The notes beneath the pieces were generated by a model. That model made no database searches, was not told the origin of the DNA, and saw only the letters and a list, made by a program, of their open reading frames with translations. This document shows, piece by piece, positions 17,348 to 26,525 of a stretch of 64,000 bases of DNA (position 1 is its first letter; each line of letters opens with the position of its first letter). The stretch lies in the NCBI GenBank assembly GCA_003955985.1, contig CP033784.1:1612001-1676000 (forward strand), given 5' to 3'. Both the position numbers and the translations under genes were made by a program. The DNA comes from Corynebacterium jeikeium. GTDB lineage: Bacteria > Actinomycetota > Actinomycetes > Mycobacteriales > Mycobacteriaceae.

Positions 17348-18503
17348 TCGGATGAAGGATTCGCTTGCCGACGATTCCCGCGAGCAGACCCGCAAGGCTC
17401 AGTTGGCGGAGGATCGAGAGGTTACACGTGCGCTGCAGTCGAAGTACGACTCGTGGGCAACTCGGCACCCCACTGCCGCACAGGACTTTGTCGATGCGAT
17501 TAAAGAGATTCTCTCCGATGCCGGTTTGGCCTTTGACAATGTCACGGCGCGGGTGAAGTCTTTCCGCTCATTGCGGCAGAAGGCCCTGCGTCGTGAAGCG
17601 GACGGCAGCTACGTCTACCCTGACCCGTGGCACGATATCCACGACATCATCGGCGTGCGTGTAACCACGTACCATTCGACGGAGATTCCCGCGATTATGG
17701 ATGCGCTGGGAGATTCGCTGACTGTGCTGCGCACGATCGACAAGACCGCGGAGACACGAATCAGCGGCCGGTTGGGATACGGCTCCCAGCACTTGATCTG
17801 CAAGGTGTCGACGGCGGCGCCGTCAGAGCTAGCTCCATATGCGGATATGCAGTTTGAGGTGCAACTGCGCACTGTGCTGCAGCATGCGTGGGCGGAATTT
17901 GAGCACGATATTCGTTACAAGGCCCCTGAGGGAGCGACAGACCCGCGGATTGATAGAGCTTTTGCGCTGGCCGCTGGCCTTATTGAGCTCGCGGATCAGC
18001 AGTTCGACCAAGTCGTTGCCGTGCTGGAGGAATCTACGCCAGACGATTCCGCGCAAGGAGAGGGCGAACAGCCCTCAGTTCCGGCAAAGACCACAGCCGA
18101 TGACATTGTGGTGACTGAGGAAACCCTACCCGGAGTGCTGACGATGTTGCTTCCCGATGCACCCCGCTCGAAATCAGAGCATTACGGCTGGGCAGAAGAA
18201 CTGCTGGAGCGCAATGGCATTCGCACTGTCGGGCAGCTGCGAGAGCTACTTAATCCACAGCGCCTCAGTGCGGTAAGCAAGGCCATGAAGTACCGCTTTA
18301 ACCCAGGCCATGTGCGTGTTATCGATGACCTACTACTAGCGGCTCGCGGTGAAAAGCACATCAAGGCCACTGCAGATACCAGCCATAACCCGAAGCGTCG
18401 ACCAGCCCGTTTGCGCGCACGGTTGCAGCAACTAGCGGAGGCCGGGATGCCTATGAGCGACGTCCCCGAAGACGATCGAGCTGACGGCGATCGCGCTTCG
18501 TAG
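17337..18503 (+). CDS. Small alarmone synthetase-like RelA/SpoT-domain protein
   Basis: 388 residues. The (p)ppGpp synthetase domain lies at about 45-205: RVKSFRSLRQKALRR, DIHDIIGVRVTTYH, GYGSQHLICKV and QFEVQLRTVLQHAWAEFEHDIRY (the E-x-Q motif). There is no HD hydrolase and no TGS/ACT, so it is not the bifunctional Rel. A C-terminal extension (about 225-388) contains a helical segment resembling helix-hairpin-helix-like repeats (YGWAEELLERNGIRTVGQLRELL). C. glutamicum has such an enzyme next to treY. ATG overlaps the treY stop, so the two are translationally coupled, linking trehalose and alarmone synthesis at expression level. Confidence 0.88.
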   Translation: MTTNRMKDSLADDSREQTRKAQLAEDREVTRALQSKYDSWATRHPTAAQDFVDAIKEILSDAGLAFDNVTARVKSFRSLRQKALRREADGSYVYPDPWHDIHDIIGVRVTTYHSTEIPAIMDALGDSLTVLRTIDKTAETRISGRLGYGSQHLICKVSTAAPSELAPYADMQFEVQLRTVLQHAWAEFEHDIRYKAPEGATDPRIDRAFALAAGLIELADQQFDQVVAVLEESTPDDSAQGEGEQPSVPAKTTADDIVVTEETLPGVLTMLLPDAPRSKSEHYGWAEELLERNGIRTVGQLRELLNPQRLSAVSKAMKYRFNPGHVRVIDDLLLAARGEKHIKATADTSHNPKRRPARLRARLQQLAEAGMPMSDVPEDDRADGDRAS

Positions 18504-18843
18504 GCCGCCCGGCACCGCGATCGCGCATCGGCATCGATGCGAGAATCTCCCTCGGAGGCGGTGGCGGAGAGTGGTCGATATAGCACTGCCTGGCCACCGG
18601 AGCTCCGACCCGCTTCTTCACCGTCTTGGTGACCTCAACAATGTGTTCGCGGTGGTTTGCCCACAGTCGCACTCTGTCCCCTGGGACGACTAGAACTGAG
18701 GGTTTCACGGCTTCGCCGTTGACTTTGACGTGGCCGCCACGGCACGCATCTGCGGCCAATGAGCGAGTTTTCAGCAACCTGACCGCCCAAATCCAGGCAT
18801 CAATACGCACTGGCTCGGTAGACAATTGCTGCTGAGCAGGCAT
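18451..18843 (-). CDS. S4-domain RNA-binding protein (Hsp15-like)
   Basis: 130 residues. The S4 domain spans about 12-70: RIDAWIWAVRLLKTRSLAADACRGGHVKVNGE...VVPGDRV. A basic tail (RDRGAGRPTKRDRRQLDRLRG) follows. Proteins of this type (E. coli Hsp15/HslR) bind ribosomal RNA or recycle stalled 50S subunits; the exact role here is inferred. Its 3' end overlaps the convergent alarmone synthetase gene by 53 bases. The start codon directly follows the stop of the small membrane protein gene (TAAATG), so both are co-translated. Confidence 0.9.
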   Translation of the reverse strand: MPAQQQLSTEPVRIDAWIWAVRLLKTRSLAADACRGGHVKVNGEAVKPSVLVVPGDRVRLWANHREHIVEVTKTVKKRVGAPVARQCYIDHSPPPPPREILASMPMRDRGAGRPTKRDRRQLDRLRGRRS

Positions 18844-19026
18844 TTACTGCGGATCCTTGTAGTTCACAATCCGCTGAACCTTTTGCCAATTGAGAAAACC
18901 ACCGACCAGGCCGACTACTGCCAGGATGAGGAATAGAGACATGCTTCCGGCTAGAAGTCCGAGCACTGCACCGCCGACGACACCACTGCCTGCCCATACA
19001 ACGGCATTGCGGGAGTACTTTCGCAC
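18844..19026 (-). CDS. 60-residue two-helix membrane protein
   Basis: MRKYSRNAVVWAGSGVVGG... with two membrane helices at about 9-28 and 29-46 and a KVQRIVNYKDP tail. Unknown function. Stop touches the start of the S4 gene. The listed GTG start has no clear ribosome binding site. The frame is also sensible upstream (QPQPQNPIELRKNAV), reaching an ATG AGC at 19080-19075, but the third codon there is TAG. Translation may begin internally, or the natural start has been lost by a point change. Confidence 0.65.
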   Translation of the reverse strand: MRKYSRNAVVWAGSGVVGGAVLGLLAGSMSLFLILAVVGLVGGFLNWQKVQRIVNYKDPQ

Positions 19027-19200
19027 CGCGTTCTTGCGGAGCTCAATGGGGTTCTGAGGTTGGGGCTGAAGCTAGCTCATGGAGTACATATTAGAGCGTT
19101 CTGGTCGCCCTGACGCATCGCATAGGTCGATAGGGCGTACAATTCGGGAAAAATTTCTACAGCTATAGCAAACCTGCTAGATATTCCTATTTGGGTAGGT

Positions 19201-19226
19201 AATTAACACAATGGCGTAGGTTAATT
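19201..19226. promoter_or_regulatory. Inverted repeat upstream of the IclR gene
   Basis: AATTAAC at 19201-19207 and GTTAATT at 19220-19226 form a perfect 7-bp inverted repeat with 12-base spacer. TAGTGT 7 bases before the ATG may be the -10 of a leaderless transcript. The layout suits autoregulation by the IclR dimer. Confidence 0.45.
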
Positions 19227-19241
19227 GCTAGTGTTAGTCCT

Positions 19242-19988
19242 ATGACAGAAACTGTCCGCCCCCGCCACCGCATGGTCGACCGCGTTGCGGCGATCCTCGA
19301 ACTCGTTGCGCGCTCTAACGAAGGTCTAACCCTCACTGACATCGCCCACACGCTGAACTATCCGCTCAGTACCACGCAGGGCCTTGTCAACGGTCTGACT
19401 GTGACAGGTTACCTTGACGAGTCCAACAAGCGTTACACGCTCGGCATGGCGCCGTTTCTGCTCAATGTCATGGCCGGTCGTCGCATGGTCAACGTTCCGA
19501 CGGCTGAGCTCGAGGCGATTCACAACGAAACTGGCTTGATTACCGTGCTGGCACTGCCGGTTGGTGGCAAGCTTTTCTACCTCAAAACCGTCGGTGAATC
19601 CATGCGCTACCAGTACCTGACGGAGAACTTCCTGCCGCGCTCGCTGTTGCGCACCTCTGCAGGTTGGGTTTTGATGAGTCGGTTTGAAAAGCGCGAACTG
19701 TGGTCCTACCTGAACTCCGCGCGGCCGGAAGACCAGGTCTATGTGGATGATTTCCTCCGCCAGGCCGGGGAAATCGCAGAGACCGGCGTCTGTGCTGCCC
19801 CGGGTATTGCCGAAGGCGGTGGCGTTGACGGTGTCTCTATCGCAGTGGAGGAAGACGGTGCTACTGTCGCGGCAGTCTGCGTCTTCGGTCGGCCAGAAAA
19901 GATTGCGGAAAATAAGGACGAGCTGGTGGAAATTCTCAAGCGCCATCGCGGCGCACACAACGGCGAGGAATCCCCGAACCAGGGTTAG
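19242..19988 (+). CDS. IclR-family transcriptional regulator
   Basis: 248 residues. An N-terminal winged helix (about 10-70) reads MVDRVAAILELVARSNEGLTLTDIAHTLNYPLSTTQGLVNGL...GYLDESNKRYTLG. The effector domain (about 80-235) contains LLRTSAGWVLMSRF and AAPGIAEGGGVDGVSIAVEEDG. The ligand and targets are unknown. It converges with the YigZ gene 6 bases away and has no obvious catabolic operon beside it. An inverted repeat sits just upstream of its start. Confidence 0.87.
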   Translation: MTETVRPRHRMVDRVAAILELVARSNEGLTLTDIAHTLNYPLSTTQGLVNGLTVTGYLDESNKRYTLGMAPFLLNVMAGRRMVNVPTAELEAIHNETGLITVLALPVGGKLFYLKTVGESMRYQYLTENFLPRSLLRTSAGWVLMSRFEKRELWSYLNSARPEDQVYVDDFLRQAGEIAETGVCAAPGIAEGGGVDGVSIAVEEDGATVAAVCVFGRPEKIAENKDELVEILKRHRGAHNGEESPNQG

Positions 19989-19994
19989 TGGCTG

Positions 19995-20696
19995 TTAAGC
20001 GCGCAGCTCCCACCAGATTTCGCCACCGTCCGTAGACGGCTCGCTAGCTCCCTTAGTCAGCGCCTGCATTTCGCCGTCAAGCTGGGCAATCCCATCGGCA
20101 GTCACCGCGATGGAAAACTCCACGTTCTGGCCCCACCGCGTTTCCACGATCTCATAACCACGAGCACGCAATTCCGCTTCGATGCGACCGGCATCTGCGG
20201 CGGAGACACTCACTACCCTCAAGGCTCTTTGCACGCGTCGCATGCGCGTGACTTTTTCTAGACACTCTAAGACCGAATCCGAATAGGCCCTCACAAGCCC
20301 ACCCGTGCCTAATTTGATGCCGCCAAAATAGCGGATCACTACGGCGGTGACATTCGTCATTCCAGAGCCCTGGAGCACATCGAGCATCGGGCGCCCTGCC
20401 GTGCCACCAGGTTCACCGTCATCTGAGGATCGCTCCACCCGATTCCCTCCGACGACCTCATGAATGTATGCGCTGCAGTGGTGGCGAGCATCCGGGTACT
20501 CCGCCTTGGCCAAATTGATGACCTCTCGGGCGCTGTCTTCGTCGTCGGCACGCGCGATCCACGTAATGAAGCGAGATTTCTTAATCTCGATTTCATTCGT
20601 GACGATGTCACCGTCGGCGGGGACAATCAGCTCGATGTCACGCTGATTCTGCGTCGCTTCGGTCGAAGTGGATGGCTCGGTGGTCATAGTGTCCAT
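19995..20696 (-). CDS. YigZ/IMPACT-family protein
   Basis: 233 residues. The UPF0029/IMPACT N-terminal domain shows IEIKKSRFITWIARADDEDSA, HHCSAYIHEV, SSDDGEPGGTAGRPMLDVL and VIRYFGGIKLGTGGLVRAYSD, all signature blocks; a C-terminal alpha-beta domain (DUF1949 type) follows. Family members bind nucleic acids or translation components in some organisms, but the bacterial role is not settled. A second ATG lies at codon 4. It is divergent from treZ with about 130 bases between. Confidence 0.92.
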   Translation of the reverse strand: MDTMTTEPSTSTEATQNQRDIELIVPADGDIVTNEIEIKKSRFITWIARADDEDSAREVINLAKAEYPDARHHCSAYIHEVVGGNRVERSSDDGEPGGTAGRPMLDVLQGSGMTNVTAVVIRYFGGIKLGTGGLVRAYSDSVLECLEKVTRMRRVQRALRVVSVSAADAGRIEAELRARGYEIVETRWGQNVEFSIAVTADGIAQLDGEMQALTKGASEPSTDGGEIWWELRA

Positions 20697-20825
20697 TGTT
20701 GCCTATGGGCTTAGTGCACACCCAATCACCGCCGCTCGGTACTTTTCTCGACCTCACCTTTGACTCCCCTCGAATCCGCGGTGTTCGAAAACGTTTCCCT
20801 GTGCCCATCCGCTGACTGACCTACC

Positions 20826-22742
20826 ATGGTGCCCATGAGCAACTACCGAGTCTGGGCCCCGTACGCTTCCGAAGTCCGTCTGCTGTTGGGCAATCCTGAC
20901 GCGCCAGCGATTTTGGATATGCATCCCATCGCTGACGCGACCGATGACTACGGCGCCAACTCTGGTTGGTTTGAAGCTGATGTGGCTCGCACACCGGGGG
21001 ATCGCTACGCATTTTCGCTGCGGGCACATGCGGGATACGGCGCGCCTGACGACGAATCGGGGGACCACTCCTCCCCCGCTGTCGGTGACTGGACAATACC
21101 GCTGCCAGATCCGCGTTCCCAGTCGCAGCCGGATGGTCCGCATGGTTTCTCCGAGGTCGTTGACCTGGGTGCCTATAAGTGGAAGGACTCGGCCTGGTCG
21201 GGCCGGATTCTGCCAGGAGGTCTGATTTATGAGCTGCATGTGGGCACCTTCAGCGATTCTGGTGATTTCGAAGGTTTGGTGGAACATCTAGACCATCTGA
21301 TTGAGCTGGGGGTAACACATATTGAGCTGATGCCAGTGCAGCCTTTCGGTGGTGACCGTAATTGGGGCTATGACGGTGTGTCCTGGCACAGCGTGCACGA
21401 GGGCTACGGTGGCCCGCGGGGTCTACAGAAGCTGATTGATACGTGCCACCGAAAGGGTTTGGCTGTCATCTTGGATGTGGTCTTTAACCACTTTGGTCCA
21501 GACGGCAACTATGTGGGATTTTTCGGCCCCTACACCGCTGGTGGCTCGACGGGTTGGGGTGAGGTTGTCAATCTCACTGGCGACAACTCTGATGAGGTGC
21601 GTGCGTATATTTTGGATGCAGTGCGCCAATGGCTGGTGGATTACCACGTCGACGGTCTTCGTCTGGACGCAGTCCATGCCCTGCATGACGAGGGGGCATT
21701 CCACATTCTGGAGCAGATGCAGGTTGTCGCAGACACTGTCGCAGCCGAGACTGGTATTCCGCGTTCTTTGATTGCAGAGTCCGACCAGAATGATCCGCGT
21801 TTGGTCCGCCCGCGCGCTGCCGGCGGCTTTGGCCTCAACGCTCAGTGGGATGATGACGTCCACCATGCACTGCACACGCTAGTATCTGGCGAGGACCACG
21901 CCTACTACTCAGACTTTGGGTCGGTGGAAGCGCTAGCTAGTGCTTTGGAAACTGGCTTCTGGCATACGGGCACAATGTCGACGTTCCGTGGTCGCACTCA
22001 TGGTCGTCTCTTCGACCTGTCTGTACAGCCCATGCATGCTTTCGTAACGTACACGACCACACATGATCAAACGGGTAACCGCGCTGTCGGTGACCGTCCG
22101 TCGATGAACCTCACCCCGGCGCAGCAGGTTTTAAAGGCAGCAGTTATCGCCTGCAGTCCTTTCACCCCGATGCTCTTCCAAGGTGAGGAATGGGGCGCCT
22201 CTACCCCGTTTGCTTTCTTCTGTTCCCATGAAGATCCGGAGCTGCAGCGGCTCACGCGCGAGGGACGCCTACGTGAGTTTGCCCGTGCCGGGTGGGATCC
22301 GAAGGAGGTATCCGACCCATCGGATCCAGAGACCTTCCACCACTCGAAGCTCAATTGGCAGGAGGTCTCGGAGGACTCGCACGCCACTATTCTGGCGGCC
22401 TACCGCGATCTCTTCGCGCTGCGGAAGTCCCACCCGTCGCTTCGCACTCCCTGGTCGGCATCTGTGGTGACTGAGTATGACGAGGACAATCGTTGCCTCG
22501 TCGTTGTGCGCAGCCAGGATGAGCGCGAAATGGGTGCCCGAAACTCGGATGCCTTTGAAACTGTCGCTTTGGTTGCGAATTTCTCCGACGCCGAAACCAG
22601 CGTCAGCCTGGATTCCGAGTTCGGTTCCGCCCACCTGCTACACACTTTTGAAGACGCAGCAGCCAGCATCGTCAATGACGAAGCTGCCGGTCCCGAAATC
22701 TCGCTTCCAGCGTGGGGCTACGCTGTCGTCTCGCTCAGCTAG
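20826..22742 (+). CDS. treZ: Maltooligosyl trehalose trehalohydrolase
   Basis: Cleaves maltooligosyl trehalose to free trehalose, completing the TreYZ route. 638 residues: N-terminal Ig-like module (VWAPYASEVRLLL), GH13 barrel with GFGGDRNWGYDG-like substrate loop (QPFGGDRNWGYDG), and catalytic Asp281 in GLRLDAVHAL, Glu318 in IAESDQND and Asp414 in THDQTGN. A second ATG at codon 4 (MSNYRVWAP) fits homologues better. Its stop shares a CTAG with the stop of the convergent 1226-residue gene. No treS or otsA is in the window. Confidence 0.96.
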   Translation: MVPMSNYRVWAPYASEVRLLLGNPDAPAILDMHPIADATDDYGANSGWFEADVARTPGDRYAFSLRAHAGYGAPDDESGDHSSPAVGDWTIPLPDPRSQSQPDGPHGFSEVVDLGAYKWKDSAWSGRILPGGLIYELHVGTFSDSGDFEGLVEHLDHLIELGVTHIELMPVQPFGGDRNWGYDGVSWHSVHEGYGGPRGLQKLIDTCHRKGLAVILDVVFNHFGPDGNYVGFFGPYTAGGSTGWGEVVNLTGDNSDEVRAYILDAVRQWLVDYHVDGLRLDAVHALHDEGAFHILEQMQVVADTVAAETGIPRSLIAESDQNDPRLVRPRAAGGFGLNAQWDDDVHHALHTLVSGEDHAYYSDFGSVEALASALETGFWHTGTMSTFRGRTHGRLFDLSVQPMHAFVTYTTTHDQTGNRAVGDRPSMNLTPAQQVLKAAVIACSPFTPMLFQGEEWGASTPFAFFCSHEDPELQRLTREGRLREFARAGWDPKEVSDPSDPETFHHSKLNWQEVSEDSHATILAAYRDLFALRKSHPSLRTPWSASVVTEYDEDNRCLVVVRSQDEREMGARNSDAFETVALVANFSDAETSVSLDSEFGSAHLLHTFEDAAASIVNDEAAGPEISLPAWGYAVVSLS

Positions 22743-25700
22743 TCAGCCGGACTTTCAGCCTCGGTGTCGGACTCTTCCTCATCCGCCGCACCCAACTCGG
22801 GTGCTGGCCACGGCAACTCGGTAACGTCACCGTGGAGGACGTGAGCCACCAACGCGTCTGCGATGAGAATATCGCTCATCACCAACGTCGGAACCAGGTC
22901 CGCCAGCTGAGCCCACATCGGAATCAGCTCACGGACAACGGCGACACTGGCATCAGAGTTCTCAGCCTGAGTACGAGCCAATACGCGGGCAGCCACTGCA
23001 ATAAGCAGTGACGTTCCCGGCACCAGAGTCCAGTGCAGCGAAGGATCATCCGCATCGATGCCGTCGAGCTTGTGGAAGCGCACATTGACCGCCTTGCGCA
23101 GTCGTGGAGACGCCTTCGACACCGTCTTAAACAACACCCGAGAGGCGGCGGCAAGCTGGGTCATGACACCGGATTCCACAATCTCAGCACGATTGCGTAC
23201 CACTTCATAGATTGCCGTGAAACGAGCGTCATCGTCGGTCAGCGGACCCGGGACCATGCGGTAAGGATCAAAGACCTGTGACAAAATAGCGCTGGCCTGT
23301 GCTTCAGGCAGCGAGGTAATCTGCACCGAGCTCTGGTCGATAGTAGCGGACTCCAGAGTGGTGTCCTGGCCGCTGGCAGCAATGTCCAGCAGTCCCTGGC
23401 CACCAGTTGTGCGCAGGTAATCCAGCTGACGAGAACGGTCCACGCTCTCATCAGTGAGATCCGCCAATGCTGCCAATGCACCGAGCCACGGCACACGGCG
23501 ACGCCCCGGCACTGGCTTAGTAGCGCTGAAGTCTCCCAGCACGAGTCCGGAGGCGATAAACATACCCGGCTGATCGTCGAGCGCGATGACTGAACGGTTC
23601 AACGCTGCCAGACCGGCGCGTGGTTCGGCACACAAGATCGCACCCAACCTAGGTGCGGCCAGCAGCGGATTCGCCTGCACCATGTCGGTTGCACGACCAG
23701 CCCGCAAGGTCGCCAGTAGTGTCCACAAACGTGCGAGCTGATCCTGATTTAGCTCGCCCCACAGTTCCTGCGCGCGAGCAACGGGATCGGTGTCCTCGCC
23801 ATCGAGGTCGATAGCCTCTGCATCATCGACATGATTCAGAATGGTCGACCCGGCCGCCGGCCACTGCGGGTGGCGTTCCTTTTCCACACCGAGAGTCACC
23901 TGCGCGACAAATGGGCCAAGGCCGCGGAGTTCGGCGGGAAGCTCGCATTCGCCCTCTACGACTTCCAGGGCGACGGGTTCGCGCCACGGCTGACCGGCGG
24001 CCCAGAGCCACAGGGTCATCGGCAAGTGCGAAACGTCGTCAGCGACATCAACCTCGATGATGTCAGTGGCTTCATCGTTGAAGGCAATCTGGCGGATGGC
24101 ATCGCGGGAGGAAGCCTCCACCAGTGGTACAGACAGGCGCTTCCGTCCCGTCACACGTGTCCAGTCCAAACTGATGCGCAGGGCCTTCAGCAGGGAGATA
24201 CGGTCGGCAAACTTGCCGAACTCCGCGTAGCCAGTATCGCCGAAACGCTTGATGGGGACACGACAGATGTCGCGCTCACCGCTGGAAACTGCAACATGCG
24301 CATGGCGCAACTCGCCCGGGGCATTGACGACAATCTTGCCGAAGGCATCGACACGCTTCGGGCGGGTGACCAATGTAGTGGTGCGGCGGGCGACGGATTC
24401 GTCGGCAAGCGGAACCTCAAACTGCAGCGTGCCTGGCGTGACCTGCAACTGCAGCCATGCGCCTTCTTCGGTGGAAAGCTCGACGGTACCTGTGACTTCG
24501 TCCGCCCCGAGGCGTACGATAGCGGGCTCGGCGTCAAGCGGCTTGTCACCCGAGACAACGCGGATGTCGGCGGGGCTCAGCCCGTCGATGGTTGGGATGC
24601 GGAAGCCGTCGCCACCACCGCTGTAAGTAATCGTGAGGTCTGCCTGCTCGGCAATGGCGAAGTGCTTCTGGAAGCTGCGGCCACGCGGATTGACCAGGCG
24701 AACCACGAACTCGCCGACCCACGGATAATCATCATCGGTAAGGATCTCAACCTCGCCACCCGCGGCGGGCACCTCGAGGTCATAGACCATGACGGAATCC
24801 GTGGTAAACGCACCATAGCCACCAAAATCGGTGACAATGGCGCGCCAGGACTCGTCCTTACCGGACAGCGTCGGCGGGAACACAGCGACCGGCCCACCGG
24901 CGTAAACCGGGGTGCCGTAGGCAGACACCGTGCCGTCGAGACGTGCGTGGGGCATGGTCATTCGCGGTTGCCGCTGCGGTGATGCCGAGCGAACCTCGCC
25001 AGCCGCCCCGGACCGACGAACCTGAACTGCATGAACATCGCGAAGGTCGATCTCAGCGACTTGCCACAGCTCCCAGTTAAATGGGCGCGGGTCCGATAGC
25101 AATGGCACCTCAGCGCCTGTGACGGGGTCAACGAGTGTGGCATCAACCGGGTAGACCACCGTAGCGGACGTCGAGTGTAGCGAGACCTTGTCTGTGACTG
25201 ACTGACCGTCGGCACCGAAAATGAGAATCGGGTCCTCAGTGCTAATCGCGGGGACTCGCCAGTGCTTCTCATCGCCGATTTCCACCAGCACATCGCGCAC
25301 CGGCTCATCGATGGTCACCACTGGACGCGGCAGCGAATCCTGCAGGCCCACCACCGGCGTCGTTGCTACCGTGCCGCCGAAGGTGACACGCCAGGTCCGT
25401 CCCGCCGGATCCAGCGGCGTCGGTAGCTGTACGCCAACGGTCTGCGTCAGCTCATCGAAGTACAGCTGCGGGCGGCCGGTCGTTGCCACCACGCCCACGG
25501 CTTCACGACGATTCGCAGTACCCGCCGGACGCATACGCAGCTCTTCACGCGCAGCGGCCACCAGAATAGGCGGCAGCCCCGCATCGAGCTGGCCGAGTTC
25601 TTCCCGAGCCTCCCAGTTGGCCGGATCAGCGGCGGTGGCAATGGCATAGCCGAGGGTTGCCTTAAACAACTTGTGCGCCTGACGAGGTGCCGTCCTGGCC

Positions 25701-26419
25701 AACTGACGCAGCGCCAGTGGGTAGACACCATCTTCCGCCTCTGCGATTTCGGTCAGCAGCTCCTCGAGCAGCGGATGAACCTTCGACAGCGCCTGTACCA
25801 GGTCATTTGATGAAGGGTCGGATAGCTCCGATACGCCCGCAAGCTCCTCACAGCGCTCGATAATCAGTGGCATCACTGATAGCTGCACACCCGCGTGCAG
25901 AAGAAGCACCTGCGCTGCCCGCTGCAGCGGATCCGCGTCGGCCTGGCTGCTGTCGACGTCGTTAGGCAAACCAGCATTGGCCAGCATTGTCGGCACTGCG
26001 GCGGCGAGGTGCTCGATGAGCGCGCCGGTAGTGTCAGCGTCTGGATCCAGCTGCAGAGCGGCTGGCCAGTCCAGCCACATTTCGCTTGCCGACGCAACAC
26101 GCGCGGCGCGTCCTACCAGCGAGGCAAGGGTGACCAGCGGGTGATTGTCAACGACACTCTTCGCAGCTTCAATATCGGCAGCAGTACCACCCACCAGATG
26201 ATGGGCCAGGAGCGTTCCCAGGAAGCGGTCGATACGCTCAACCTCGTCCATCGCCAGCCCTGACCAGACAAACAGTGGCTCAACTTTGGCCTGTGTGGCG
26301 GATTCCAGCAGACCCGGAATCCGGGTGGCCAGGTCCTGCTCTGCGGCAGCCAGCCACATTTCGACAATCACGGTATTTTCCACTCGGACACCCTGGTCGA
26401 CACTGCTTGCCCCAGTCAT
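22739..26419 (-). CDS. Large cytoplasmic protein of unknown function (1226 residues)
   Basis: I do not recognise this protein. No signal peptide or membrane helix is visible, so it is probably cytoplasmic. Residues 1-330 look mainly helical (many Leu/Ala/Glu runs). About 340-860 looks beta-rich with sandwich-like repeats (PQLYFDELTQTVGVQLP, ARLDGTVSAYGTPVYAGGP, GGEVEILTDDDYPWVGEFVV). About 900-1200 returns to helices (WGELNQDQLARLWTLLATLRAG; RVLFKTVSKASPRLRKAVNVR). The C-terminus is acidic. No Walker, nuclease or helicase motif is seen. Composition matches neighbours. It follows ilvA on the same strand after a 107-base gap containing a hairpin and has no obvious partner gene. Confidence 0.85.
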   Translation of the reverse strand: MTGASSVDQGVRVENTVIVEMWLAAAEQDLATRIPGLLESATQAKVEPLFVWSGLAMDEVERIDRFLGTLLAHHLVGGTAADIEAAKSVVDNHPLVTLASLVGRAARVASASEMWLDWPAALQLDPDADTTGALIEHLAAAVPTMLANAGLPNDVDSSQADADPLQRAAQVLLLHAGVQLSVMPLIIERCEELAGVSELSDPSSNDLVQALSKVHPLLEELLTEIAEAEDGVYPLALRQLARTAPRQAHKLFKATLGYAIATAADPANWEAREELGQLDAGLPPILVAAAREELRMRPAGTANRREAVGVVATTGRPQLYFDELTQTVGVQLPTPLDPAGRTWRVTFGGTVATTPVVGLQDSLPRPVVTIDEPVRDVLVEIGDEKHWRVPAISTEDPILIFGADGQSVTDKVSLHSTSATVVYPVDATLVDPVTGAEVPLLSDPRPFNWELWQVAEIDLRDVHAVQVRRSGAAGEVRSASPQRQPRMTMPHARLDGTVSAYGTPVYAGGPVAVFPPTLSGKDESWRAIVTDFGGYGAFTTDSVMVYDLEVPAAGGEVEILTDDDYPWVGEFVVRLVNPRGRSFQKHFAIAEQADLTITYSGGGDGFRIPTIDGLSPADIRVVSGDKPLDAEPAIVRLGADEVTGTVELSTEEGAWLQLQVTPGTLQFEVPLADESVARRTTTLVTRPKRVDAFGKIVVNAPGELRHAHVAVSSGERDICRVPIKRFGDTGYAEFGKFADRISLLKALRISLDWTRVTGRKRLSVPLVEASSRDAIRQIAFNDEATDIIEVDVADDVSHLPMTLWLWAAGQPWREPVALEVVEGECELPAELRGLGPFVAQVTLGVEKERHPQWPAAGSTILNHVDDAEAIDLDGEDTDPVARAQELWGELNQDQLARLWTLLATLRAGRATDMVQANPLLAAPRLGAILCAEPRAGLAALNRSVIALDDQPGMFIASGLVLGDFSATKPVPGRRRVPWLGALAALADLTDESVDRSRQLDYLRTTGGQGLLDIAASGQDTTLESATIDQSSVQITSLPEAQASAILSQVFDPYRMVPGPLTDDDARFTAIYEVVRNRAEIVESGVMTQLAAASRVLFKTVSKASPRLRKAVNVRFHKLDGIDADDPSLHWTLVPGTSLLIAVAARVLARTQAENSDASVAVVRELIPMWAQLADLVPTLVMSDILIADALVAHVLHGDVTELPWPAPELGAADEEESDTEAESPAD

Positions 26420-26479
26420 AGTGGGTGGACGCTCCCCTTCGCTACAAAGCTTGCTCGAAAAGATTCATTTAATTAACGA

Positions 26480-26512
26480 AGCTGGGAGGACTTCCTCGGA
26501 GGTTTCCCAGCT
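26480..26512 (-). terminator. Hairpin between ilvA and the 1226-residue gene
   Basis: AGCTGGGA pairs perfectly with TCCCAGCT across a 17-base loop that can itself pair (CCTCC/GGAGG type). Minus-strand sequence after it is TCGTTAATTAAAT, not a T-run, so it may be a weak terminator, a processing site or an attenuator-like structure. Confidence 0.45.
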
Positions 26513-26525
26513 GGACCCAGCAAGT

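Noticed and set aside
22739..26419. Anti-phage defence protein
   Set aside because: Size and orphan status invited the idea, but no nuclease, ATPase or sensor motif and no partner gene is visible, and composition is like the core genome.
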